In this document: piece after piece, positions 8,671-15,664 of the stretch | Numbering within the stretch: position 1 is the first letter of the stretch | Layout: each line of letters starts with the position of its first letter | DNA from: Acidobacteriota bacterium | Lineage (GTDB): Bacteria; Acidobacteriota; Terriglobia; Terriglobales; Acidobacteriaceae | Assembly (NCBI GenBank): GCA_018268775.1 | Contig: JAFDVV010000057.1 | Location: forward strand, 29,642 to 93,641 | Length of the DNA stretch: 64,000 nucleotides | Reading direction: 5' to 3' | Program-made: the position numbers and the translations under genes | The notes under the pieces: generated by a model | Databases searched by the model: none | What the model was told of the DNA's origin: nothing | Seen by the model: only the letters and a program-made list of their open reading frames with translations

Positions 8671-9297
8671 ATGCAACTGACCAGCAGTAGTTTCAAGGAC
8701 GGGGCCACCATCCCAGGTGAGTTTGCGTTCGCCGTGCCCGATGTGGCGAATCATGTTGCCTTGAGCGCCAACCGCAACCCGCAGCTTGCGTGGGCCGACG
8801 TTCCTGCCGGCACGGAGTCGTTTGTTCTTGTCGTGCGTGACCCCGACGTTCCGAGCCGAGGCGACGATGTGAACAAGGAAGACCGTGAGGTTCCGGCATC
8901 CTTGCCGCGTGTGGATTTCTACCACTGGCTGCTGCTGGATATTCCCGCAAGCGCGAGGGAGATTGCGGCGGGAAGCCAGAGCGACGGAGTTACACCACAT
9001 GGCAAACGCGGGCCTGCCGCTCCGGGTGGGATGCGGCACGGGATCAACAGCTATACGGGCTGGTTTGCGGGCGATCCTGCGATGGAGGGCGACTACTTCG
9101 GCTACGACGGCCCATGCCCTCCGTGGAACGATTCCATCGTGCACCGATATGTCTTTACCTTGTACGCGGTCGACGTGGAGCAGCTTGCGGTGAATGGTGA
9201 GCTGACAGGCGAAAAGGTGCTTGAAGCGCTTGAAGGGCACGTGCTGGCGAAGGCAAGTATGACGGGGACGTATACGCTCAATCCGAGACTGAGATAG
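8671..9297 (+). CDS. PEBP / Raf-kinase-inhibitor-like protein (YbhB/YbcL family)
   Basis: 208 residues. Family signatures are present: NPQLAWADVPAGTESFVLVV followed by DPDVP, and GPCPPWNDSIVHRYVFTLYA, the conserved ligand-binding core of phosphatidylethanolamine-binding proteins. The insert between the two motifs is longer than in E. coli YbhB. There is no signal peptide. ATG 8671 follows GGGAGA with a long spacer; ATG 8644 is an alternative adding nine residues. The cellular role of bacterial members is poorly defined. Confidence 0.88.
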   Translation: MQLTSSSFKDGATIPGEFAFAVPDVANHVALSANRNPQLAWADVPAGTESFVLVVRDPDVPSRGDDVNKEDREVPASLPRVDFYHWLLLDIPASAREIAAGSQSDGVTPHGKRGPAAPGGMRHGINSYTGWFAGDPAMEGDYFGYDGPCPPWNDSIVHRYVFTLYAVDVEQLAVNGELTGEKVLEALEGHVLAKASMTGTYTLNPRLR

Positions 9298-9414
9298 CCC
9301 CTCGGGGATGCCGCGACAGATCCGTCTTCCCGATTGCGGGACTGAAGAGGCGGCGAACGGATACACTTAAAGACCTAACGTAACGAAGCCTTTCAAGACC
9401 CAAGGATTCAGTAA

Positions 9415-9999
9415 ATGAAACTGTTGTTCTCGCTCGTTCTGTCAGCCCTCTTTATGGTTCCCACTGTCTCTCGCGCGCAGATTGGTCTTTACGTCAATCC
9501 TGTGGCCGCGCGGGTGAGCAACTCGCAGGCAGACCACGGAGTGTTCGCGTTTCTCGGAGACGGGTCGACCTCGCGCATGTTCTGGGGGGCAAACCTGGGC
9601 GGCTACTATGACCGCTGGCATGGGGAAAAGTACGACGCGGGCATCGATATCCGCGACACGATCATGGGTGCGAACAACGCGCGGCTAAACAACTTTCTGA
9701 TCGGCGCACGCGTGGTGGCGACGTCGTGGTCGCCGAAATGGCGTCCCTATGCTCAGTTATCGGGCGGCGTTGGAACAACGCGCGCACCGCATAGCACCGT
9801 GAAGACGAGTCGCGCGACCTTCGGCGCATTTGTGGGTGCCGACTACAAGCTGAGCCGCGTGATCGACGTGCGGGCCTTCGAGATTGGCTATGGTTCGCTG
9901 ACAACGATCTCGAGCGCCACGGTGGGCAGCGCGGTCACATCGTTTCCGTCGTCGAACGTGCTTCAGGTGAGCGCGGGGCTGGTCTTCCGGATTCGCTAA
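9415..9999 (+). CDS. Predicted outer-membrane beta-barrel protein
   Basis: 194 residues with a clear signal peptide (MKLLFSLVLSALFMVPTVSRAQ). The mature part is rich in alternating hydrophobic/polar strands and aromatic residues (GANLGGYYDRW, RPYAQLSGGVG, GAFVGADYKLS) and ends in a strand VSAGLVFRIR. This is the layout of small 8-strand porin-like barrels. No specific family recognised. A 117-base gap separates it from the PEBP gene. Confidence 0.7.
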   Translation: MKLLFSLVLSALFMVPTVSRAQIGLYVNPVAARVSNSQADHGVFAFLGDGSTSRMFWGANLGGYYDRWHGEKYDAGIDIRDTIMGANNARLNNFLIGARVVATSWSPKWRPYAQLSGGVGTTRAPHSTVKTSRATFGAFVGADYKLSRVIDVRAFEIGYGSLTTISSATVGSAVTSFPSSNVLQVSAGLVFRIR

Positions 10000-10012
10000 C
10001 CTGCGTTGTTTG

Positions 10013-10128
10013 GGGTGTCATTCCGAGCGAGCCGAAGGCGAGTCGAGGAATCCCCGCATTTTTTCCGCGGCAGCGAGAAGCGGGCTTCTCCACTCCGGCC
10101 CTTTGGCCTTCGGTCGAAATGACAATCG
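10013..10128. repeat. Inverted pair of dispersed repeats, second subtype
   Basis: The unit at 10013-10058 reads GTCATTCCGAGCG ... GAGTCGAGGAATCCCCGC with the core GCC-GAA-GGC. The unit at about 10078-10128 is inverted, with the core GGCC-CTTT-GGCC and end GGTCGAAATGAC. They occupy the 150 bases between the barrel gene and tmk, which converge here. Confidence 0.75.
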
Positions 10129-10150
10129 TTCTTAGTGCCCGCTCATCGCG

Positions 10151-10825
10151 TTAGCTGACCTTGGCGGGTAAGCGTGCGGCGACGATCTCGCGGATGCGTG
10201 TCTCAATCTGGTCGATGCCCGCGTCGTCGCGGATGGCTGCGACGCGCTGAGGCTCGCGCGCTGCGATTACCTCATAGGCATGGTGGATGCGGCGGTAGAA
10301 ATCGTCGTCTTCGCGCTCGAAGCGGTTCTCGTCGGTACCTTTCTGCTGCGCTGTGCGCTTGTTACGGCGGCGGGCGCGTTCGAGCGAAGAGTCAAGCGAG
10401 GGCAGCAGAAGCAGGGTAAGGTCAGGTTGCAGGTCGTCGCAGACGGCCTGGTGCATGGCCAGGATGCGGGCCGATCCCAGCCTTCGGCCTGCGCCCTGGT
10501 AGGCCTCGGATGAGTCGGTATACCGGTCGCAGAGGACAATGGAGCCTGCCTCAAGCGCGGGCAGGATGGTCTCGTGGATGGCCTGTGCGCGATCGGCGAA
10601 CATGAGCGCCATCTCGGCGAGCGGGGCTATAGGGCCGTGGGTGGCCTCGGAGCGCGAGTCGAGCAGAATGGAACGGATGCGGTCGCCAAGCGCCGTTCCG
10701 CCGGGCTGGCGGAGGGTGACGACCCTGCGTCCCTCAGATTCGAGCCAGGCTGCGAGACGGCGAAGCTGGGTGGTTTTGCCGGAGCCGTCAGGCCCCTCGA
10801 AGGTGATAAAAAAACCGCGCGGCAT
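10151..10825 (-). CDS. tmk: Thymidylate kinase
   Basis: 224 residues, the normal length. P-loop FEGPDGSGKTTQLRRL at residues 8-23, the substrate-binding CDRYTDSSEAYQGAGR motif, and a basic LID region (ERARRRNKRT). Converts dTMP to dTDP with ATP, in dTTP synthesis. The start is ATG 10825. It probably forms a single-gene unit; the neighbours on both sides run the other way. Confidence 0.95.
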   Translation of the reverse strand: MPRGFFITFEGPDGSGKTTQLRRLAAWLESEGRRVVTLRQPGGTALGDRIRSILLDSRSEATHGPIAPLAEMALMFADRAQAIHETILPALEAGSIVLCDRYTDSSEAYQGAGRRLGSARILAMHQAVCDDLQPDLTLLLLPSLDSSLERARRRNKRTAQQKGTDENRFEREDDDFYRRIHHAYEVIAAREPQRVAAIRDDAGIDQIETRIREIVAARLPAKVS

Positions 10826-10940
10826 CAGTCCAGCTTACCGCAGTGGCGTCTGGAGGCGTCTAACGTAACAGAGCAGATGTGCTGAGAGCGTGATCGCGCT
10901 CTGGCTGCCGTTCTGCGGACAAGCGGCGAGAGGAGGAGAT

Positions 10941-11102
10941 ATGCTGATCGCCATTTTCATCGTCACAGGAATCATCCTGACTGCAATTTGCATCGTTGCC
11001 TATACATCGAAGAAGTACGGCAACGGCCAGGCACATAGCGCGGTAAGCGATGCGCTGAGGAGCGAGCTGGCCCACAGGCACGCAAGCGGACACACACGCT
11101 AA
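10941..11102 (+). CDS. Small single-span membrane protein, 53 residues
   Basis: ATG 10941 is preceded by an excellent AGGAGGAGAT ribosome-binding site, which supports this as a real small gene. The protein is one hydrophobic helix (MLIAIFIVTGIILTAICIVAY) followed by a polar tail with KKYGNGQAHS. The divergent neighbour is tmk. A strong hairpin follows at 11143. Not recognised as a named family. Confidence 0.65.
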   Translation: MLIAIFIVTGIILTAICIVAYTSKKYGNGQAHSAVSDALRSELAHRHASGHTR

Positions 11103-11142
11103 ACGGCCTCTTCGAGGTACCGTCGAGTGCGTTGCCAAAGGA

Positions 11143-11172
11143 AAGGCCGCTCACGCGGCGATGAGCGGCCTT
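11143..11172. terminator. Shared hairpin between convergent genes
   Basis: An 11-bp perfect stem (AAGGCCGCTCA with TGAGCGGCCTT) with an 8-base loop lies between the small membrane-protein gene and the aldo/keto reductase, which converge. It would fold on either transcript; neither side has a long T-tract. Confidence 0.6.
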
Positions 11173-11187
11173 CGTTGGCGCAAAGCC

Positions 11188-12189
11188 TCAGGACTGACGA
11201 ATGCGCGCCATCTGGGCTTCGTTATAGCGTTCGCCCGCGATCTCACCTGCCGGTAAGGCCGCTTCCAGTTCTGCGACCTCGGCGGGGGTCAGTTTGATGT
11301 CGGCTGCCGCTGCGTTCTCTTCGAGATACTTCCGGCGCTTGGTGCCGGGGATCGGTGCCATATCGTCGCCCTTCGAGAGCACCCAGGCGAGCGCAAGCTG
11401 GCCTGGTTTGACCCCGAGGCGCTCTGCGATGGCCGTCACGCGGTCAACCAGGACCTGGTTCTTGTCGAAGTTTTCTCCCGCAAAACGCGGATAGCGCTCG
11501 GCGCGGAAATCGCCCGCGGCGAGATCGGCCGTGCTCTTGATCGCCCCGGTCAGGAAGCCGCGGCCGAGCGGAGAGTAGGGGACGAAGCCGATGCCAAGTT
11601 CGTGAATGGTGGGGAGTATCTCAGCCTCGACATCGCGTGTCCACAGGGAGTACTCCGTCTGGAGCGCGGTGATGGGGTGCACTTTGTGGGCGCGGCGGAT
11701 GGTTGCGGGGGAGGCCTCGGAGAGGCCGAGGTACTTTACCTTGCCAGCCTTGACCAGATCGGCCATCGCGCCGACGGTGTCTTCGATCGGCGTCTCGGGA
11801 TCGACGCGGTGCTGGTAGTAGAGGTCGATGTGGTCGACGCCCAGGCGTTTGAGCGAGGCATCGCAGGCCTGCCTGACGTACTCGGGCTTGCCGCTGACGA
11901 CCCAGTAGGTGGGGTCGTCCTTCTTGCGGATGTTGGCGAATTTGGTTGCGAGGAAGACCTCGTCGCGGCGTGACTTGATGGTCTTGCCGATCAGCTCTTC
12001 GTTGTCGCCGATGCCGTAAGTGTCGGCCGTATCGAGGAAGTTGATACCGAGGTCGAGCGCGCGGAGGAGAGTCGCTGCGGACTCCTCGTCGTTGCGCGGA
12101 CCGTAGAACTCGCTCATGCCCATGCAGCCGAGCCCCATCTGGGAGACGACCGCGCCCTGCGAACCTAGCTTGATCTTTTTTATGCTCAT
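11188..12189 (-). CDS. Aldo/keto reductase
   Basis: 333 residues, single (beta/alpha)8 NADPH-dependent oxidoreductase. Family motifs: [12 protein letters not shown] near the N-terminus, [18 protein letters not shown] (catalytic Asp and Tyr), VFLATKF (catalytic Lys), LYYQHRVDP (His), and [15 protein letters not shown] in the cofactor-binding C-terminal part. It belongs to the group of bacterial AKRs annotated as general oxidoreductases; the substrate is unknown. It is followed on its 3' side by a shared hairpin and preceded by a small lipoprotein gene on the same strand. Confidence 0.92.
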   Translation of the reverse strand: MSIKKIKLGSQGAVVSQMGLGCMGMSEFYGPRNDEESAATLLRALDLGINFLDTADTYGIGDNEELIGKTIKSRRDEVFLATKFANIRKKDDPTYWVVSGKPEYVRQACDASLKRLGVDHIDLYYQHRVDPETPIEDTVGAMADLVKAGKVKYLGLSEASPATIRRAHKVHPITALQTEYSLWTRDVEAEILPTIHELGIGFVPYSPLGRGFLTGAIKSTADLAAGDFRAERYPRFAGENFDKNQVLVDRVTAIAERLGVKPGQLALAWVLSKGDDMAPIPGTKRRKYLEENAAAADIKLTPAEVAELEAALPAGEIAGERYNEAQMARIRQS

Positions 12190-12231
12190 GACTGGGTTAG
12201 ATGAAGTCTACAGAACTTTGGTTCTGGAGAT

Positions 12232-12579
12232 TTACCGGCTCGATGTATTGTTCTGCCAATGAACGCCATCGGGGGCGATGGTGATGTTGACCGGGCCTTG
12301 TGCTCCTTCTTTCAGGAACGGGCCTTCGGAGTCCTGTTCCTTATGTTCGGAGTTGGTGTAGATGAGCTTCATCTTGCCTTCGCCGAGCACCTTGAAGCGG
12401 TAGTGAAAGTCGGCTCCGGGGGCGAGGGATTGGGTGCCGAAGCTCGCGCTGGGGTAATCGACCTCAATCAGCCGGATTGGCTCCGCAGTGTGATTGGAGA
12501 CGGTCGCGGCGACGTAGGGAGAGCGGCAGCCAGCGATGGCGAGCATGGGCAGGAAGGCAAGAGTGCGGAGAAGACGCAT
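12232..12579 (-). CDS. Small predicted lipoprotein
   Basis: 115 residues. The signal peptide ends in a lipobox (AIAGC, Cys18), so it is predicted to be lipid-anchored. The mature part is a beta-rich domain (VAATVSNHTAEPIRLIEVDY, FHYRFKVLGEGKMKLIYT) resembling small immunoglobulin-like secreted domains. No named family recognised. It lies 42 bases upstream of the aldo/keto reductase and could share its transcript. Confidence 0.72.
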   Translation of the reverse strand: MRLLRTLAFLPMLAIAGCRSPYVAATVSNHTAEPIRLIEVDYPSASFGTQSLAPGADFHYRFKVLGEGKMKLIYTNSEHKEQDSEGPFLKEGAQGPVNITIAPDGVHWQNNTSSR

Positions 12580-12708
12580 ACGGGTTCAAGGGTATCAGGT
12601 GCGGTGATTGATGGTTTGGGAAGAAGGAACGGCAATAGATCAGTCTGAATACTTCAGCCGCTAACTCATGGTCGTCATTCTGATGCAACACCCTGATGCA
12701 ACACCAAA

Positions 12709-12839
12709 AGCAGAAGCAGGTTCCTTCGCTTCGCTACGGAATGACAAACAAGAAGACGCGGTGTGCAGGGCAATTACGCAGAAGCAGATTCCTTCGCTTC
12801 GCTACGGAATGACAAACAAAAAGACGTGGCGTGCAGGGG
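12709..12839. repeat. Tandem duplication of a dispersed repeat, 68-base period
   Basis: Two near-identical copies of a block containing TTCCTTCGCTTCGCTACGG then AATGACAAACAA are spaced 68 bases apart (copies start at 12721 and 12789 for the shared core). Just upstream at about 12683 the short motif TGATGCAACACC is also repeated in tandem. The block fills the 265-base gap between the lipoprotein and REC-PAS genes; no gene is seen. Confidence 0.75.
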
Positions 12840-12844
12840 AGTGG

Positions 12845-13651
12845 TCACGCGTAAAGCGGCGGCGGGGTGCGTTCGAGGATGCGGGCGGTGAGGACGACCC
12901 CGGAGCGGTTGTCGTGGAGGGTGATGGGGAAGGCGAGGACGCTCCAGGTGATGTTGAGCTCGCCGGATTTTGGCAGTGCGAGCAGGCCGCGGCGCGTACG
13001 GTCGATGTAGGTCTCGCGCGTGAGGGAGACGGTCTTGAGGACCTCGCGCCAGTCGCGCATGAGGGTGGGCATCTCGTCGAAGACACAGCGGCCGGGGAAC
13101 CAGTCGCGCGACTGGCCAAGATAGTCGGCTGCGCCGTCGTTGCAGTACATCCATACGCCGCGGTCGTCGAAGATCTGCACCAGGACATCGGAGCCGATGG
13201 CCATGGAGATGCGCGAGTAGAAGAAGTCGCGCGCATCGACGACGACAGGGACGCCGCGCCGCTTCGCCTCAAGCGAGCTGAGCGCCGAGAGCAGGTCTTC
13301 GACGGAGCTGTAGCCCTTGAGCAGGTGCATGTCCTCGGCGCCGCCGAAGTGCCGCTCGAGCGTTGCAGAGAGGATGATGATGGGCACATGCGGACGGCGG
13401 CGGCGTAGGTGGGTTGCGACCTCGGTGCCGAACTGCCCCGAGCCGAGGTGGTAGTCGAGAACGGCGATGTCGATGCTGTTGAACGCCTCCATCGCCTCGT
13501 CGATCGTGGAGGCCGGGATGCAGTGGTAGCCATGCTGGCGCAGGATCGCCGATCGAAGATGGAGGTTGGCGGGTTCGTCGTCCAGAAGCAGGACGCGCAC
13601 GCTGCCCGCGTTATTGGACACACCTCCACTCAGCTCGGGCGGCTCGACCAT
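12845..13651 (-). CDS. Response regulator with receiver and PAS-like domains
   Basis: 268 residues. The receiver domain has the acidic pair at Asp24/Asp25, phospho-acceptor Asp66 (AVLDYHLG), Ser95 (ILSAT) and Lys112 (LLKG). The second half (about 140-260) looks like a PAS domain (VLVQIFDDRGVWMYCNDGAADYLG). There is no DNA-binding, GGDEF, EAL or kinase domain, so the output is probably through protein interaction. No partner kinase is adjacent. The frame ends immediately after PPLYA. Function is inferred from domains only. Confidence 0.82.
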   Translation of the reverse strand: MVEPPELSGGVSNNAGSVRVLLLDDEPANLHLRSAILRQHGYHCIPASTIDEAMEAFNSIDIAVLDYHLGSGQFGTEVATHLRRRRPHVPIIILSATLERHFGGAEDMHLLKGYSSVEDLLSALSSLEAKRRGVPVVVDARDFFYSRISMAIGSDVLVQIFDDRGVWMYCNDGAADYLGQSRDWFPGRCVFDEMPTLMRDWREVLKTVSLTRETYIDRTRRGLLALPKSGELNITWSVLAFPITLHDNRSGVVLTARILERTPPPLYA

Positions 13652-13701
13652 GGCTAGCCATAGGATGCAACAGATTGCAGAACCGTCAACTCGCAGATGG
13701 C

Positions 13702-14709
13702 TTATTTTTCATTAATTTTCGGCGAGGACTTCAGGTTGCGAAGTAACTCCGGCAGTCGATTGATGGCCGCGACGGTTCGCAGCCACTGGCGGTTGTCGAT
13801 GGCGGGATAGCCGCTGACGACCTTGCCTGGCTCGACGTCGCCGGGGATGCCGCTCTGGGCAGTGGCGATGGCCCCATCGCCGACGGTGCAGTGGCCGGCA
13901 ACGCCGACCTGGCCGGCAAGGATGACGGATTTGCCGATGGTGGTCGATCCTGCAAGGCCGACCTGCGCGCAGAGGAGTGTGTCCTTGCCCACCGTCGATC
14001 CGTGTCCGACCTGGACGAGATTGTCGACCTTGGCCCCGGCGTGGATGCGGGTCTCGCCGATGGAGGCGCGGTCGATGCAGGCGTTGGCCTGCACTTCGAC
14101 GGCGTCTTCGAGTACGGCGGGCCCGGACTGGAGGATCTTGTACCAGCTTCCGTCGGCCTGCTTTGCGAAGCCGAAGCCGTCGGCACCGATGATGGCACCA
14201 TTCTGGAGGACGACGTTGTCGCCAAGCTGGCAATACTCGCGGACAACGGCGTGGGCGTGCGCGAAGAGGTTGTTACCGGCTCGCACGTTGGGGTAGATGA
14301 CGACGTGGGGAAGCAGGACGGCGTTGTCTCCAATGACCGCGTTGTCGCCAACGACGACATGGGCGCCGACATGGGCGTTCACTCCGATCTTTGCCGTGGG
14401 AGCGACGACAGCGGTGGGGTGGATGCCGGGGGGATAGCTCGGGGCCTGATAGAAGACCTCGATGGTGCGGGCGAAGGCGAGATATGGGTTCGCGATACGC
14501 AAGGTGGCCGCCGGGATGTCGGGGAAAGCAGGCTCGACGAGGACGGCCGAGGCCTGCGTCGTGCGGGCGAGCGAGGCGTACCTTGGGTTGGCCACGAAGG
14601 TGATCTCGCCGGGGCCAGCGGTCTCGATGGAGGCGACCCCGGTGATGTCGGCGGAGGGATCACCCCTGAGGGTGGCTCCAAGGTGCTGGGCCAGGTCGGA
14701 GAGCTTCAT
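13702..14709 (-). CDS. lpxD: UDP-3-O-acylglucosamine N-acyltransferase
   Basis: 335 residues. An N-terminal uridine-binding domain ([19 protein letters not shown]) is followed by a left-handed parallel beta-helix built of hexapeptide repeats (about residues 95-290; for example [20 protein letters not shown]). Conserved catalytic-region motifs include IGADGFGFA and DNLVQVGHG. Known reaction: N-acylation of UDP-3-O-acylglucosamine, third step of lipid A synthesis, implying a lipid-A-bearing outer membrane. No lpxA, fabZ or bamA neighbours, so the usual lpx cluster is split here. Confidence 0.95.
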   Translation of the reverse strand: MKLSDLAQHLGATLRGDPSADITGVASIETAGPGEITFVANPRYASLARTTQASAVLVEPAFPDIPAATLRIANPYLAFARTIEVFYQAPSYPPGIHPTAVVAPTAKIGVNAHVGAHVVVGDNAVIGDNAVLLPHVVIYPNVRAGNNLFAHAHAVVREYCQLGDNVVLQNGAIIGADGFGFAKQADGSWYKILQSGPAVLEDAVEVQANACIDRASIGETRIHAGAKVDNLVQVGHGSTVGKDTLLCAQVGLAGSTTIGKSVILAGQVGVAGHCTVGDGAIATAQSGIPGDVEPGKVVSGYPAIDNRQWLRTVAAINRLPELLRNLKSSPKINEK

Positions 14710-14715
14710 GGAGGG

Positions 14716-14852
14716 AATTCTATAGGACAGGGAATAGGGTGTAGGGAATAGGGAATAGCAGTCATTAGTTCGTCCACGAGCGCCATACTCGCGAAGACAT
14801 GAGATTCAGGGACATGCGGCTTTCTACTCCCTACACCTATTCCCTGGTTCCT
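14716..14852. repeat. Short GGGAATAGGG-type repeats
   Basis: Runs of GGGAATAGGG / GGGTGTAGGGAATAGGG at about 14723-14757, and the inverted form CTACTCCCTACACC then TATTCCCTGG at about 14822-14848. A related run is found at 888-921 after the tonB-like gene. It fills the gap between lpxD and the next gene and is distinct from the palindromic repeat family. Confidence 0.65.
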
Positions 14853-15456
14853 AGTTAGGCCGGGCGTTGGGAGGGAGGGTGCGAAAGAGGTCTTCCTGCA
14901 GGGACGGTGCGGCAGGGGCGGGCAGGGGCTTCTTGCGCGACGGAGTGGTGATGACGGCGATGAGTTGGAGATCGGCGATGGACGTCCGCGGAACATAAAT
15001 GCGCTGGGTGTTGGAGCGGATATCGGGAGGAATGAGGAACAGTCCGGCGTCGTCGAGGATATCGTCGGCGAGGGAGATATCGATGGGGGCTAGGCCCTCA
15101 AACAGGTCGGCTTCAGCGGAGGGGTTGGCAGATGTGCCGCCGGGTGGGTTGAAGGTGAGCCGAAGCCAGAGGCCCTCGGTGCGAGGGCGCGCGAGGAAGG
15201 TCTTGCGAGTGAGGCGTTCGGGGTTTACGGCGTCATTGAGATTGAAGTCGCGGACGTAGCAGATGTATTTGATGTCCTCCAGCGGCAGGGGCAGGACGCG
15301 GCCCGAGAGATCCAGCAGGTCGACGACCCGCTCCGGTGTCTTGCCGCCGGGCTTTGCCGGGGGCTGGCTGCGAACGAGCTTCGACAGCGGAAGGTAGCCG
15401 GGCAGGGTGTCTCCGAGCGAGCGCCGGACGATGACTTTTTTGTGTGCCGAGGACAT
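14851..15456 (-). CDS. Conserved-looking hypothetical protein, 201 residues
   Basis: Not recognised with confidence. Start ATG 15456 (MSSAHKKVIVRRS) is preferred; the frame is open a further 69 bases upstream without a good site. Residues 7-12 begin a beta strand, and VDLLDLSGRVLPLPLEDIKY then ICYVRDFN resemble a small beta-rich domain. The C-terminal half contains FLIPPDIRSNTQRIYVPRTS and a Pro/Ala-rich tail. There is no signal peptide or membrane segment, so it is likely cytoplasmic. It is divergent from the CCA-type gene across about 210 bases. Confidence 0.6.
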   Translation of the reverse strand: MSSAHKKVIVRRSLGDTLPGYLPLSKLVRSQPPAKPGGKTPERVVDLLDLSGRVLPLPLEDIKYICYVRDFNLNDAVNPERLTRKTFLARPRTEGLWLRLTFNPPGGTSANPSAEADLFEGLAPIDISLADDILDDAGLFLIPPDIRSNTQRIYVPRTSIADLQLIAVITTPSRKKPLPAPAAPSLQEDLFRTLPPNARPN

Positions 15457-15579
15457 GGGTCTACTGGCGGATTGTCGCACGGGGCGCGCGGGGAGACAGG
15501 CAAAAGCTGTGTTATGAGTAGTCAATTCGGCAACTCTGTGTTACAGTCAGCTTTTGTGTCTCAGGTAGTGGGACTTTTC

Positions 15580-15634
15580 TAAGCGGTTGATAATCCTTGG
15601 CTTATGCCGGGCCTGGCATCGGGAGAACCGCTTA
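15580..15634 (+). other. Structured leader hairpin upstream of the CCA-type gene
   Basis: A 9-bp outer stem (TAAGCGGTT 15580-15588 with AACCGCTTA 15626-15634) encloses an inner ATGCC/GGCAT stem (15604-15608, 15615-15619). It sits 30 bases before the start codon at 15665, in a 5' region without a good Shine-Dalgarno. There is no T-run, so a regulatory or processing element is more likely than a terminator. Confidence 0.45.
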
Positions 15635-15664
15635 AGACCGGCTTGGAGCGACTGACCAACATAT

